Shown: positions 55,966 through 64,000, counted from the stretch's first letter. The stretch is 64,000 nt of DNA from Gammaproteobacteria bacterium (GCA_018824405.1 JAHJGO010000027.1:19512-83511), one strand, 5' to 3'. Notes: generated by a model from the sequence alone, not told the origin. Made by a program: numbers and translations.

Positions 55966-57465
55966 GTGCGCGAATACTCCACGATTGCTGCCATTGACCT
56001 TGGCTCCAACAGCTTCAGGTTGCAGGTCGCACGTGTCGTAGGCGACCAGGTCTACCCTCTCGATTCACTCAAGGAATCCGTCCGGCTAGGTGCCGGACTG
56101 ATGCCTGACAAAACACTCGACGAGGAAGCCCAGCAGCGCGCTCTGGCCTGTCTCAAGCTTTTCTCCGAACGCCTGCGCGGCTTGCCACGCGAAGCGGTGC
56201 GTGCAGTCGGCACCAACACTTTCCGCGTAGCCAGGAACGCCGCGTCTTTTCTCGAAGCCGCACAGGCTGCATTGGGTTTTCCCATCGAAATCATCGCCGG
56301 CCGAGAGGAGGCGCGCCTGATCTATATCGGTGTTGCCCACGGCTTGCCACCTTCGGAAGAAAAACGCCTGGTGGTGGACATTGGCGGCGGCTCCACCGAA
56401 TTCATCATCGGCTCCGGCTATCAGCCAGAGCGCATGGAAAGCCTGTACATGGGCTGCGTCAGCTTCAGCCGGCGCTTTTTTCCTGATGGCAAAATCACCA
56501 GAAACAGTCTTCAGCAAGCCGAGCTGGCAGCACGCAGCGAGATCCAGACCATCACCGCCGATTTCTCGGCTGGTCACTGGCAACAGGCAGTGGGCTCTTC
56601 AGGCACTGCTCGGGCGCTGGCAGAAATTCTTGAACAGAACGGCCTTTCCCCATCCGGCTTGACCCGTGAGGGCATGTCCAGTCTGCGCGAACGCCTGCTC
56701 GAAGCGGGAGATGTGAAACTGCTACAACTGGCCGGCCTGCCCTCCGACCGCGTACCGGTTCTGGCTGGCGGTTTTACCATTATGAACAGCATTTTCAGCG
56801 CACTCGGCATAGAGCACATGACGGTAGCCACAGGTGCGCTACGTGAAGGCGTGCTATATGACCTGCTGGGGCGATTCCACCAGCGCGACATGCGCGAATC
56901 CACGGTTCGCGAATTCATGCGCCGCTATCATGTGGACCCGCCCCAGGCAGGAAGAGTGCAGGAACTAGCCGACACCCTGTTCGACCAGATCGCTCCCAAG
57001 CTGGCCGGGCATTTTGACACTCCCCGCCAGTATCTCGCCTGGGCAGCGCGCCTGCACGAAGCTGGCGTCTCAATCGCCCACAGCGGCTATCACCGCCACT
57101 CTGCCTACATTCTCGCGAATGCTGACATGCCCGGCTTTTCCACCCGCGAACAAGGATTGATAAGCCTGCTGGTACGCGCCCACCGCGGCTCTCTGAAAAA
57201 ACTGCTGGATCAGCAACCGGTCAGCAACAGCGACGAATGGATGCTGATCCTGGTGTTGCGACTCGCGGTTCTTTTTTGCCGCAGTCGCAGCGATGCGGAA
57301 CTGCCGGTGATGAAGCTCAAATCCGGTAGCAGCGGCTTCTCACTGACCATCGACCACACCTGGCTGGCGGAGAACACCCTCACCCGCACCCTGCTGGAAA
57401 ACGAGGTCAAGGACTTGAAATCCGTCGGAATTGCTTTTGCTATCAAGGCCGATAAAGCGATCTGA
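55966..57465 (+). CDS. ppx: Exopolyphosphatase
   Basis: Ppx removes terminal phosphates from polyphosphate. The 499-residue enzyme has the ASKHA phosphate loops AIDLGSNSFRLQVARV at the start, ETFRVARNA-like GTNTFRVARNAASFL, and VVDIGGGSTEFIIG. A C-terminal HD-like helical domain contains HSGYHRHSAYILANADMPGFS. The GTG start at 55966 is read closely after phoU and probably co-transcribed. phoU-ppx pairing is frequent. Confidence 0.95.
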   Translation: MREYSTIAAIDLGSNSFRLQVARVVGDQVYPLDSLKESVRLGAGLMPDKTLDEEAQQRALACLKLFSERLRGLPREAVRAVGTNTFRVARNAASFLEAAQAALGFPIEIIAGREEARLIYIGVAHGLPPSEEKRLVVDIGGGSTEFIIGSGYQPERMESLYMGCVSFSRRFFPDGKITRNSLQQAELAARSEIQTITADFSAGHWQQAVGSSGTARALAEILEQNGLSPSGLTREGMSSLRERLLEAGDVKLLQLAGLPSDRVPVLAGGFTIMNSIFSALGIEHMTVATGALREGVLYDLLGRFHQRDMRESTVREFMRRYHVDPPQAGRVQELADTLFDQIAPKLAGHFDTPRQYLAWAARLHEAGVSIAHSGYHRHSAYILANADMPGFSTREQGLISLLVRAHRGSLKKLLDQQPVSNSDEWMLILVLRLAVLFCRSRSDAELPVMKLKSGSSGFSLTIDHTWLAENTLTRTLLENEVKDLKSVGIAFAIKADKAI

Positions 57466-57631
57466 ATTTCAATTTCATGGATTTTAAAGCTATTCACCAG
57501 CTTAGAGGCCATCTCAAAACTGCGTGAAGTGTCTGGCGCCACACCACCTCATCTGCCTTTGATGCAAAATGCAATTTTCAAGCATACGAACTCGGAAATA
57601 TGCATTTTTTCATACGCATACAAACATATTC

Positions 57632-57658
57632 TAAAGTTTTTTCCAATATTACCGATAA
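57632..57658 (+). promoter_or_regulatory. Sigma-28 (FliA) type flagellar promoter
   Basis: TAAAGTTT (57632-57639), an 11-base spacer and ACCGATAA (57651-57658) match the FliA consensus TAAAGTTT-N11-GCCGATAA at every position but one. The expected transcription start near 57666 leaves a leader of about 35 bases before the small lipoprotein gene. It implies that these envelope genes belong to the late flagellar regulon. Confidence 0.75.
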
Positions 57659-57701
57659 ACAGAATATCGCTCTGCCTGATTCAAAACAAAGGGAGATGAA
57701 A

Positions 57702-57938
57702 GTGCGCATGCAAAAAAAAATAACCTTGTCTTTTCTAATCATGTCTGCAGTATTGGGCGGATGTGCGACGCCTTGCTGCCAGCAACCCGCACCGCAAACT
57801 GTCAACTACCCGATTGCTCGCAACACTTCGCCTATCATGACTCCAGCCCCATCCTGCGGCACCTCCGGTTGCGACTCAATAAGAGGCGCTGTCGGCCCGG
57901 GTTGCGCCTATGGAAGTCAATTTTATTATCAACAATAA
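57702..57938 (+). CDS. Small lipoprotein with Cys-Cys motif, FlgP-like N-terminus
   Basis: This is a short lipoprotein of about 78 residues. After a signal sequence and lipobox (AVLGGC) comes ATPCCQQPAPQTVNYP, then a low-complexity tail with further cysteines (SCGTSGC). The part after the lipobox is nearly the same as in the FlgP-like gene 25 bases downstream (ATTPCCDQQP), so it looks like a shortened paralogue. The start is uncertain among ATG 57696, GTG 57702 and ATG 57708; GTG has GGGAG at the best distance. It lies directly behind a sigma-28 promoter. Confidence 0.65.
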   Translation: MRMQKKITLSFLIMSAVLGGCATPCCQQPAPQTVNYPIARNTSPIMTPAPSCGTSGCDSIRGAVGPGCAYGSQFYYQQ

Positions 57939-57962
57939 CCGCATCCCCAACAGAGAACAATC

Positions 57963-58403
57963 ATGAACAGGTTAACGCTGGTTTTTCTGCTAAGTACCTT
58001 AGGCTTGTCCGGGTGTGCCACCACGCCCTGCTGTGATCAACAACCCTCTTCATCAACGCGCATGCCAATTCCCGCGCCCACTCAACTGGTCAAGATAAGT
58101 GCCGTTGGGTATGGGGCCGTTAGTTCATATGAAGGGTACACCCAGGGTCAAAAACGCCTGATGGCAATGCGTGCCTCCAAGCTGGATGCCTATCGCGCTT
58201 TAGCGGAGCATGTTTATGGTATTCGCGTAACTGGCAACAGCACCGTCTCATCCATGATGGCGCAAAATGACAGCTTTCGCATATATGTCGACTCTTACGT
58301 CAGGGGAGCCAAGGTTGTGAGTGTCACTCCCATGGCCGATGGCAACTATGAGACAGTCCTTGAAATCGAACTGGACCAGGATTTTTCCAGCCGCATGAAC
58401 TAA
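57963..58403 (+). CDS. flgP: FlgP-like flagellar outer-membrane lipoprotein (LPP20 family)
   Basis: This 146-residue lipoprotein has the lipobox GLSGC followed by ATTPCCDQQP. An LPP20/FlgP-type domain follows: GYGAVSSYEGYTQGQKRLMAMRASKLDAYRALAEHVYGIRV, then VDSYVRGAKVVSVTPMADGNYETVLEIEL. In Vibrio and Campylobacter FlgP forms outer rings around the flagellar basal body or is needed for motility. The sigma-28 promoter upstream and the FlgT-like gene downstream support that role. FlgO is not present next to it. Confidence 0.8.
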   Translation: MNRLTLVFLLSTLGLSGCATTPCCDQQPSSSTRMPIPAPTQLVKISAVGYGAVSSYEGYTQGQKRLMAMRASKLDAYRALAEHVYGIRVTGNSTVSSMMAQNDSFRIYVDSYVRGAKVVSVTPMADGNYETVLEIELDQDFSSRMN

Positions 58404-58494
58404 AGACCCGATTGTTTACCAGATCGATTCAACGGGAAATTACTTTCTGACTTGATCCCTGAATACTTTAGCCCATGGAAGTCTGAAAAATACC

Positions 58495-58773
58495 ATGCAT
58501 AAAACCATACTTACTGTTTTGATCGGCATGTTCTTGGGTATAAGCACAGCCTTTAATACGGCTAGCGCGTCGAGCAATAAAATCAAAACGCCAAATACGG
58601 GAAAGCAGGCAATTTCAGCTCCAACTGCCGTAACAGTGCCGACACCCCCTGCCCCGCCACCTGTAACCGCCACTATTCAGCCGTCAACAACAACCAAGAT
58701 GGATGGCATCGTCGGAAGCACAAAGACCGGAAGTGATGTGACCAGCACATGGCAACCCTACTCATACCCTTAA
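58495..58773 (+). CDS. Secreted Thr/Pro-rich small protein
   Basis: This 92-residue protein has a Sec signal (MHKTILTVLIGMFLGISTAF, then NTASA) and a mature part dominated by Thr, Pro, Ser and Ala (PTPPAPPPVTATIQPSTTTK). It ends STWQPYSYP. No family is recognised. It lies between the FlgP-like and FlgT-like genes, same strand, and could be an accessory of that envelope structure. No strong ribosome-binding site. Confidence 0.5.
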   Translation: MHKTILTVLIGMFLGISTAFNTASASSNKIKTPNTGKQAISAPTAVTVPTPPAPPPVTATIQPSTTTKMDGIVGSTKTGSDVTSTWQPYSYP

Positions 58774-59121
58774 GTTAAACTTCCCGGCCCTTTCCTGGCG
58801 TCACCCTCATTTTTCCGGACAAGTCCACCAATGGTGGCGCATCCATTGCCGCATTCGCATCCAGTGTCTTATCTCCTGCTAAAATGAGCTACTATCGTTT
58901 CGTTATTCCAGCGAACGCAGAAATCAAGAATAAACACAGCAGGAAAGAGGATTCCTAAACATGAAACATGCTTGGCTCAGACCCGTGCAGTTGATGCCGC
59001 CAGCCCGCGAAAGATCTACCAGCATCTACTCACCATCCTCGCCCCGGACTGTTCCTGTTAGTATCACGGGCACCCCCCACTTAATTAAAAATGGCACCAG
59101 TCCTTGCTTACGGAATTTAAA
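58774..59121. other. Gap of about 350 bases before the FlgT-like gene
   Basis: No supported gene. A 54-codon frame from ATG 58961 has a purine-rich AGGAAAGAGG ahead of it, but its composition is not protein-like. No sigma-28 site and no terminator could be identified. The sequence is more AT-rich than the core genes. Confidence 0.5.
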
Positions 59122-60402
59122 TTGAATACTCGCGCAGTTTTTCTTTGCGGAGCAGCCCTCTTTGCCCTCTGGCTCGCTCCGGCACGAGCGGACACTGTTG
59201 AAGCGGATGGCGCGGCCGTAATTGACGCCGGCGGCTTGGAGAAAGCACGGCACTTTGCCGTTCAGGATGCGGTACGCCAAGCTGAAATCAGCTACGCGGC
59301 CAGAGTCGAGTCAAGTTCGACGGTGGGACCCATCGGTGTAAGCAGGGAGTCACTGCGGGTCACCCCCCCGATCCGGGCTACGAATCACAAGATCCTGCGC
59401 GAATGGTCGGAAGAAGGTCTCTTGCACGTACAGATTCGTGCCGAATTCGCTCAGATTGACGCCACCTGCGGCAATACATCAGAAAACAGGCAAGAAGCGG
59501 CAAAATATAAAAAGAAAATTGCGGCAGCCCGCTTCACCACGGCCAACTCGCTTCAGGTAGAAGACATCTCTGACATATGGAATGGTTATCCTCTCGAAAT
59601 TTTACGTCAACTTGATGCTAACGCTGTCGCCATCCCGGCCAATCTTTCATCCCTGCCACTTACAAGTTTGCGCGAATCCAGCCCTGATGGATCGATTAAC
59701 CAGGAAATCATTCGTCAGATTGCAGCGCAAACTGGCAGTCAGTTTGTCATATCCGGTGTAATTCTTGATGCCGGAGTCGGCAAGGAAAGCATACGCCCTT
59801 ACTGGGGTTGGCAGGGCAACGAAAGTGGTCGCCGATTTGAACTCGGCTTACCCTGGAACAGCGTAGTTGCAGGCATAAAACCCACGGCCACCGAACGTGG
59901 GTTTGAAGTTGAAATCGTCCTTCATGATGGACTTACCGGTGCAGCCATAGCCCGTCACCGCGAAAGAGCCATTGCCAGTGGCAATGTCACTGTAGGAAGA
60001 GACAAATCTTTTGCCAGTGCAGCCTTCTTCGCAACCGATTTTGGCCGTACGGTAAAAAACGTGATTGATAAAGAAGTGGCCGCAATAAAGCAGGAACTCG
60101 CCTGCCTCCCGTTCATGGCGACTATCGTGCGCCTGGAAGGACGCAAAGTTTATATTGATGCCGGAAACACCTCCCGGCTCTCGCCTGGTGACAAGCTGAT
60201 GGTCTACCATCGCAATCCGGTCTTGCCTGCGAGCTCATTGGGCACCCAGTTTCCGCTTGGCGTCACTGAATCGCCAGCGACCACGGTCACCATCACGCAA
60301 GTACAGCCGCTGTTTTCTATTGGAGAACTCGCAGCCGATCCAGCCAAAGTCAGCATTCAGGTCGGAGATCTGGTTCGCAACGAGAGCGCAGGATCGAAGT
60401 AG
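59122..60402 (+). CDS. flgT: FlgT-like flagellar assembly protein
   Basis: This 426-residue periplasmic protein has a signal peptide ending APARA. An N-terminal domain follows that is typical of FlgT (VEADGAAVIDAGGLEKARHFAVQDAVRQAEI, then LREWSEEGLLHVQIRAEF). A middle domain follows (IRQIAAQTGSQFVISGVILDAGV), then a C-terminal domain with GRKVYIDAGNTSRLSPGDKLMVYHR. FlgT forms the H ring of the Vibrio basal body. TTG 59122 is chosen because CGGAA precedes it at good spacing and it begins the signal peptide; TTG 59104 is an alternative. Confidence 0.8.
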   Translation: MNTRAVFLCGAALFALWLAPARADTVEADGAAVIDAGGLEKARHFAVQDAVRQAEISYAARVESSSTVGPIGVSRESLRVTPPIRATNHKILREWSEEGLLHVQIRAEFAQIDATCGNTSENRQEAAKYKKKIAAARFTTANSLQVEDISDIWNGYPLEILRQLDANAVAIPANLSSLPLTSLRESSPDGSINQEIIRQIAAQTGSQFVISGVILDAGVGKESIRPYWGWQGNESGRRFELGLPWNSVVAGIKPTATERGFEVEIVLHDGLTGAAIARHRERAIASGNVTVGRDKSFASAAFFATDFGRTVKNVIDKEVAAIKQELACLPFMATIVRLEGRKVYIDAGNTSRLSPGDKLMVYHRNPVLPASSLGTQFPLGVTESPATTVTITQVQPLFSIGELAADPAKVSIQVGDLVRNESAGSK

Positions 60403-60424
60403 CACTGGCACTGCACGGCCCCAG

Positions 60425-60808
60425 CTAACTTTGCCAGGGCAGCACCACACGCGTGAGCGCAACCGCCACGATGTAGCCAAACACCAGGATGGCCCCCAGC
60501 CAGGCTGCCACCCTCACCCGCTTGCTTCTGCCCCGCTTGATCGCCACCGTCCCGAGTCCGATATACAGCAACAAGGCCGTCACCTTGGCTGTCAGCCAAC
60601 CGTTCACACCGGGATATTGTCCGATCTGGAGCGCAAGCAGGATGGCGCTGGTCAGCAGCGTGGCATCAATTACGTGAGGAAGAATCCTGACCCAGCGCTG
60701 CTGCAACCGCGCCGAGCCCTGCAGCATCCAGAATCCACGCAACAGGAACAGGTTGATGGTCAGCACCACACAACTGACGTGGATATATTTGAGCACCAGG
60801 TAAAGCAT
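60425..60808 (-). CDS. SirB2-family membrane protein
   Basis: This 127-residue integral membrane protein has four predicted spans (LYLVLKYIHVSCVVLTINLF, IDATLLTSAILLALQI, WLTAKVTALLLYIGLGTVAIK, AAWLGAILVFGYIVAVAL). The opening KYIHVSCVVLTINLFLLRG is characteristic of SirB2/SirB. Function is unknown; the name comes from invasion-gene regulation in Salmonella. It follows mltA by 13 bases on the same strand. Confidence 0.85.
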   Translation of the reverse strand: MLYLVLKYIHVSCVVLTINLFLLRGFWMLQGSARLQQRWVRILPHVIDATLLTSAILLALQIGQYPGVNGWLTAKVTALLLYIGLGTVAIKRGRSKRVRVAAWLGAILVFGYIVAVALTRVVLPWQS

Positions 60809-60821
60809 GTCAGCCGCCCGA

Positions 60822-62012
60822 TTATTGCGTCGGCGGCAGTGGATAATCGCGAGGCAGCAGAACCCACATTCTGCCCTGCTGTTTCATGCTGCCTGCCTGT
60901 TTTCCGGCATCACTGCCGAAACCCCAGAAGAAATCTGCCCGTACTGTCCCCTTGATAGCGCCACCCGTATCCTGAGCCACCATCAAGCGCTGCAAGGGCC
61001 GGCTGTCATTCGGCCAGGTGGTCGAAAGAAACACTGGCGCACCGAGCGGGATGGTGCGCGGATCAACAGCCAGACTGCGCCCAGCGGTGAGCGGCACGCC
61101 CAACGCGCCCAGGGGGCCGGAAAGCTGGCTCGGCAGCTCACGGAAGAACACATAGCTGGCGTTCACATTGAGCAGTTCCGTGAGCTTGCCCGGATTACGC
61201 TTGGCCCAATCCTTGATGCCCTGCATCGAGGCCTTATCGAGTGTCAGTTCTCCACGTTCCACCAGCGTCTTGCCTATGGATTTATAGGGGTAGCCATTCT
61301 GGTCGGCATAGCCGATGCGCATCAACTCGCCATTTGGCAACTTGATCTTGCCCGATCCCTGGATCTGCAGAAAAAACAGATCCACCGCATCGTCCACCCA
61401 GAACAATTCATGTCCTTTTACTGGTGCCGTACCATTCTCAATATCCGCACGGTTGTAATAAGGCACAACCCGGTTTCCCTGCAGGCGGCCACGCAGACGC
61501 AAACTCTTGAGCTCGGGATAAACCGAACTTAGATCAATCACCAGCAAATCCGCTGGAGGCGCATAAAGCGGGTAGCGATAACGCCCGTTGCGGGTGCGGC
61601 TGCCGTTCAGCAGCGGCTCGTAATAACCAGTGATCATGCCTTCGCTGCTGCTATCCGGGTTGATCACCTGATAAGGGGTAAAATTTTCTTCAAAAAAACG
61701 GCGTAGCGCGTCTGGCTGCAATGACTGGACCGTGGCAGCCGAGCACACCGCCTGCCATGCAGGCTGCTGTTTCAGCGCGGAGCAGCTCTGTAAAAACGCA
61801 TCCCAGGCCTGTGCAGGATTGTCCTCGCTCCAGCCGGAAACCGCATCCCAGGCCGCCGCCTGTAAAGCAGGCACAGCAACCGCGGGTGGAGGAACGACTG
61901 GCATCACAGCCACTGGCGGAACAGGAGGCGCAGGAGGCACGGGAGGTGGCACAGTGACGCAGGCAGAAAGCAGGGTCAGCAGAATCCAGGGAAATATTCG
62001 CAACATCTTCAT
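60822..62012 (-). CDS. mltA: Membrane-bound lytic murein transglycosylase A
   Basis: MltA cleaves peptidoglycan to 1,6-anhydromuropeptides. The 396-residue lipoprotein has lipobox LLSAC, a proline-rich linker (VPPPVPPAPPVPPV) and the MltA barrel (FTPYQVINPDSSSEGMITGYYEPLLNGSR). The 3D domain has the catalytic aspartate in SLAVDPRTIPLGAPVFLST and LMVAQDTGGAIKGTVRADFFWG. The ATG at 62012 is used; ATG 62006 is two codons in. apaG lies upstream on the same strand, 23 bases away. Confidence 0.96.
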   Translation of the reverse strand: MKMLRIFPWILLTLLSACVTVPPPVPPAPPVPPVAVMPVVPPPAVAVPALQAAAWDAVSGWSEDNPAQAWDAFLQSCSALKQQPAWQAVCSAATVQSLQPDALRRFFEENFTPYQVINPDSSSEGMITGYYEPLLNGSRTRNGRYRYPLYAPPADLLVIDLSSVYPELKSLRLRGRLQGNRVVPYYNRADIENGTAPVKGHELFWVDDAVDLFFLQIQGSGKIKLPNGELMRIGYADQNGYPYKSIGKTLVERGELTLDKASMQGIKDWAKRNPGKLTELLNVNASYVFFRELPSQLSGPLGALGVPLTAGRSLAVDPRTIPLGAPVFLSTTWPNDSRPLQRLMVAQDTGGAIKGTVRADFFWGFGSDAGKQAGSMKQQGRMWVLLPRDYPLPPTQ

Positions 62013-62035
62013 CTTTACGGCATAAAACCTAAGGT

Positions 62036-62419
62036 CTAGTGCAGCACGCGCGGCACGCTCAGGATAAATTCTTCGACTGGCGCCTCGAATCGGGTGCCGT
62101 CATCCGCTACCATCTGGTAACTGCCGTGCATGGTACCCACCGGCGTCGCCAGGGAAGTGCCGCTGGTGTATTCGAAAGACTCGCCCGGCCGCAGCAAGGG
62201 CTGCTCCCCCACCACGCCCAGCCCACGCACTTCCTGCACCTGATTGGCCGCATCGGCGATAACCCAGTGCCGGCTGATCAATTGCGCCGGCACAGTGCCA
62301 GTGTTGGAAATGGTAATGGTATAGGCAAACACATAGCGCTCACCCTTCTCGTCGGACTGATCGGGAAGGTAAGCAACTGCGGTTTCCACCTGAACTTCGT
62401 ATTTTTTACTATCGGCCAT
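62036..62419 (-). CDS. apaG: ApaG-domain protein
   Basis: ApaG is a single fibronectin-like beta domain, associated with cobalt/magnesium resistance and apaH operons; its molecular role is unclear. The 127-residue protein has YVFAYTITISNTGTVPAQLISRHWVI, VRGLGVVGEQPLLRPGESFEYTSGTSLATPVGTMHGSYQMV and FILSVPRVLH, all family hallmarks. ATG 62419 gives the usual N-terminus. It is probably the first gene of apaG-mltA-sirB2. Confidence 0.95.
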   Translation of the reverse strand: MADSKKYEVQVETAVAYLPDQSDEKGERYVFAYTITISNTGTVPAQLISRHWVIADAANQVQEVRGLGVVGEQPLLRPGESFEYTSGTSLATPVGTMHGSYQMVADDGTRFEAPVEEFILSVPRVLH

Positions 62420-62528
62420 AGGGGTCCCATTGCACACGAAATTGAAGCATGAGGCAAGAGCAATCACCGCTCAATAGCCAGATACTTCAATTTCAACCTG
62501 CACTCAAGTAGAATTTCTCTCATCAATC

Positions 62529-62604
<76 letters not shown>

Positions 62605-62712
62605 AGATTCAAAGCCGGCTGTTTATCATGGAACAGAAAGGATAATTTTGCAGTGAATGCAAGGATATCCTTTCCTAACCGTTGTGCAACGATATCGTTT
62701 CCTAGTTTTTTA

Positions 62713-62750
62713 ACCATGAACTCCCCCGCCCGAAGGCGAGGGTTATGGCT
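62713..62750. other. GC-rich hairpin near the tRNA-Ala / TniQ boundary
   Basis: CCCCCGCC CGAA GGCGAGGG (about 62727-62746, one mismatch) is preceded by TGAACT. The form is like the subterminal hairpins at the right ends of IS200/IS605-type elements, but no tnpB or tnpA remnant is seen here. It is a plausible transposon end or scar. Confidence 0.3.
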
Positions 62751-62788
62751 CAAGCCGTTCAGTCCTACCTTCATCAGCCCAACAGGGT

Positions 62789-63811
62789 TCAACCATTGGC
62801 TGAGTTCTCCGCGAAAAACGCCTCCATTGCCCGCTTTACACCTGCCCGCACTGCCGGCCTCGCCTGGGATAGTTTGTGGGGGCGCAAAAGCTTCTCAATG
62901 ATCTTTTTGTTGGCCCGCTTTCCTTGGGAGAGCAGTTCCATAACGGTGTTGTAAGCAAACTCTTCTGCTTGGCGCGCTATTTCATCACGTTTTTCGATGA
63001 CATACTTCTTTCTCTGGTCTGTGATTCTCCGGCATTCATCTGGGAACCAATATTTCAGAAAACTGTTGGTATAACCCAATTTTTTACAGGCCTCCATAAA
63101 GGTTATTGGTTCATCCGTACTGTCGATAATTGCTTTCAAGTCATTGTGAAGCTGTTTCCGAAGTTTGGCTGTGAGTTTGACCTGAATACGAGCTATATGT
63201 ATAGGAAACGGCTGGATAATCTGCGGGATGGTTGCCGGTATGTCTTCACGTAGTAACCTAACAGGGGAGGTTTCCAGGCGAAAACAGAACAGAAACAGCA
63301 GTTGGATCTTTGGCCGAGTATCCCTTTTTATCCAATTACTGAGGACTGAATGCCTGAAACCCACTAGCCGCTCAAATTCTGAGCAAACCCCGGCTGTCAA
63401 TAATTCAGCATACTCTTTCAATCGCTGTTGGAGTCTTGGGTACGAGGCGTATGCTAATACATCGGAGCCCTCACGGATCATCTCCGCGACGGCATCGGCA
63501 GCAAACTGATCAAATCGAGTGGGGGAAAAAATAGGCTTTTGAACAGCCACCTCATCCTTCTGCCCTAACCAACTGCCGCAATAAGAACAGTGATCAATAT
63601 GGTAATGCTTGGGGATAAAGGGCTGATGCCTTCCGCAACTAAGGCATTTGTCTACCAACTCGTTGTTGTGCTCAGGGCAGAACTTCACCGGGCTTAAATA
63701 CCAGTACAGAGGGAAATAGCTCTCCTCTCCTTTTTCACGCCAGTCATGAAGGCAGCCTGGGCACCAGCGAGGATGGTTATAAAGCATTCCAGCACCATTT
63801 GGATCGAACAC
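62789..63811 (-). CDS. tniQ: TniQ/TnsD-family transposition protein, 5'-truncated
   Basis: This is a target-selection protein of Tn7/Tn5053-like transposons. A zinc-ribbon region shows WCPGCLHDWREKGEESYFPLYW, then FCPEHNNELVDKCLSCGRHQP and HIDHCSYCGSWLG. A helix-turn-helix-like middle part follows (LKEYAELLTAGVCSEFERLVGF), and a C-terminal basic region. The frame remains open upstream of the GTG at 63811 (reading SLTGRTDLSGCTFIPWGDVFDPN) to a stop at about 63905. These codons also look like TniQ sequence, but no start codon remains. The natural N-terminus (about 100 residues) was probably removed by the IS3-type insertion at the window end. Function is likely lost. Confidence 0.7.
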   Translation of the reverse strand: MFDPNGAGMLYNHPRWCPGCLHDWREKGEESYFPLYWYLSPVKFCPEHNNELVDKCLSCGRHQPFIPKHYHIDHCSYCGSWLGQKDEVAVQKPIFSPTRFDQFAADAVAEMIREGSDVLAYASYPRLQQRLKEYAELLTAGVCSEFERLVGFRHSVLSNWIKRDTRPKIQLLFLFCFRLETSPVRLLREDIPATIPQIIQPFPIHIARIQVKLTAKLRKQLHNDLKAIIDSTDEPITFMEACKKLGYTNSFLKYWFPDECRRITDQRKKYVIEKRDEIARQAEEFAYNTVMELLSQGKRANKKIIEKLLRPHKLSQARPAVRAGVKRAMEAFFAENSANG

Positions 63812-63869
63812 ATCACCCCAAGGGATAAACGTGCACCCCGAAAGATCTGTTCTACCTGTTAGTGAGGTA

Positions 63870-64000
63870 GGCTGGAAAAAATGGAGTCCAACGTTTCTGT
63901 AAAATCATGGGAACGGAGGACGAAGATGGAACGATTACCAAGAGGGGTTTACAGCCCTGAATTTCGGGAGCAGGCAGTTCGTTTGCATGAAGTTGATGGA
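63870..64000 (+). mobile_element. Left end of an IS3-family-like insertion sequence (continues past the window)
   Basis: The element disrupts the TniQ gene and holds the start of a transposase OrfA. Its exact boundary could not be fixed; it probably lies between 63862 and 63885, where TniQ-like coding ends. The right end is outside the window. Confidence 0.55.
63926..64000 (+). CDS. IS3-family transposase OrfA (5' fragment)
   Basis: The first 25 codons are visible: MERLPRGVYSPEFREQAVRL followed by HEVDG. This is the start of an IS3-type OrfA with its helix-turn-helix region to come. GGAGGA lies five bases before the ATG. The gene runs off the window end. Confidence 0.75.
   Translation, partial: MERLPRGVYSPEFREQAVRLHEVDG

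Noticed and set aside
57466..57600. AGAGGCCATCTCAAAACTG after ppx considered as an IS end.
   Set aside because: No matching inverted copy or transposase remnant is seen nearby.
58961..59124. 54-codon frame from ATG 58961 with a purine-rich AGGAAAGAGG upstream.
   Set aside because: The composition is unlike the neighbouring proteins, the spacing of the site is long, and the frame runs into the start region of the FlgT-like gene.

Overview
The window is a chromosomal segment of a GC-rich (by eye) betaproteobacterium. The gene orders lolB-ispE-tRNA-Gln-prs-rplY-pth-ychF and zapB-like-zapA-6S RNA-ygfA point to the Nitrosomonadales (Gallionellaceae, Sulfuricellaceae and Thiobacillus-like lineages). 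A BtuM vitamin B12 transporter and an Isp-type uptake hydrogenase fit the same group. The lineage is inferred from gene order and family resemblance; no 16S rRNA gene is present.

Region 1 (1-7836) is a cobalamin-salvage operon read from the tail of a cobalamin riboswitch: btuB, btuM, btuR/cobA, cobU, cobT, cobC, cobS, cobQ. Most junctions are 4-bp ATGA or GTGA overlaps. Region 2 (7900-29215) is core housekeeping: cell division (zapA), 6S RNA, folate (ygfA), ftsY, a pair of M16 peptidases, rsmD, coaD, ferredoxin, a dynamin-like GTPase, mutM, a three-gene ABC/GldG module, a TPR lipoprotein, lolB, ispE, tRNA-Gln, prs, L25, pth, rsuA, ychF and psiF.

Region 3 (29426-43229) is a complete membrane-linked [NiFe] uptake hydrogenase locus: maturation protease, a HupH-C protein, small subunit, isp1, isp2, large subunit, a NiCoT nickel permease and hypA-B-F-C-D-E. 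Isp1 (cytochrome b-like) and Isp2 (HdrD-like FeS protein) stand where other hydrogenases carry HyaC, so electrons from H2 probably pass to the quinone pool or a thiol/sulfur carrier. Between isp1 and isp2 lies an in-frame 111/110-bp tandem duplication that carries its own ribosome-binding site and start codon. Dispersed inverted repeats sit before the nickel permease, between hypA and hypB, and inside the hypF reading frame.

Region 4 (43288-52190) is accessory: a TauE/SafE exporter, a thiamine-diphosphate enzyme overlapping a large GT-A-like protein of unknown function, katG behind a LysR/OxyR-like operator, and a minus-strand cassette of a small unknown protein, a soluble PDC-sensor-like protein and a sulfotransferase-like protein. 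Region 5 (52458-62604) returns to core genes (HU, ilvA, rpiA, phoU, ppx, sirB2, mltA, apaG, tRNA-Ala). It is interrupted by an AT-richer group of flagellar envelope proteins (a small lipoprotein, FlgP-like and FlgT-like) preceded by a near-perfect sigma-28 promoter. The window ends in mobile DNA: a TniQ-family gene that has lost its 5' end to an IS3-type insertion, just downstream of tRNA-Ala.
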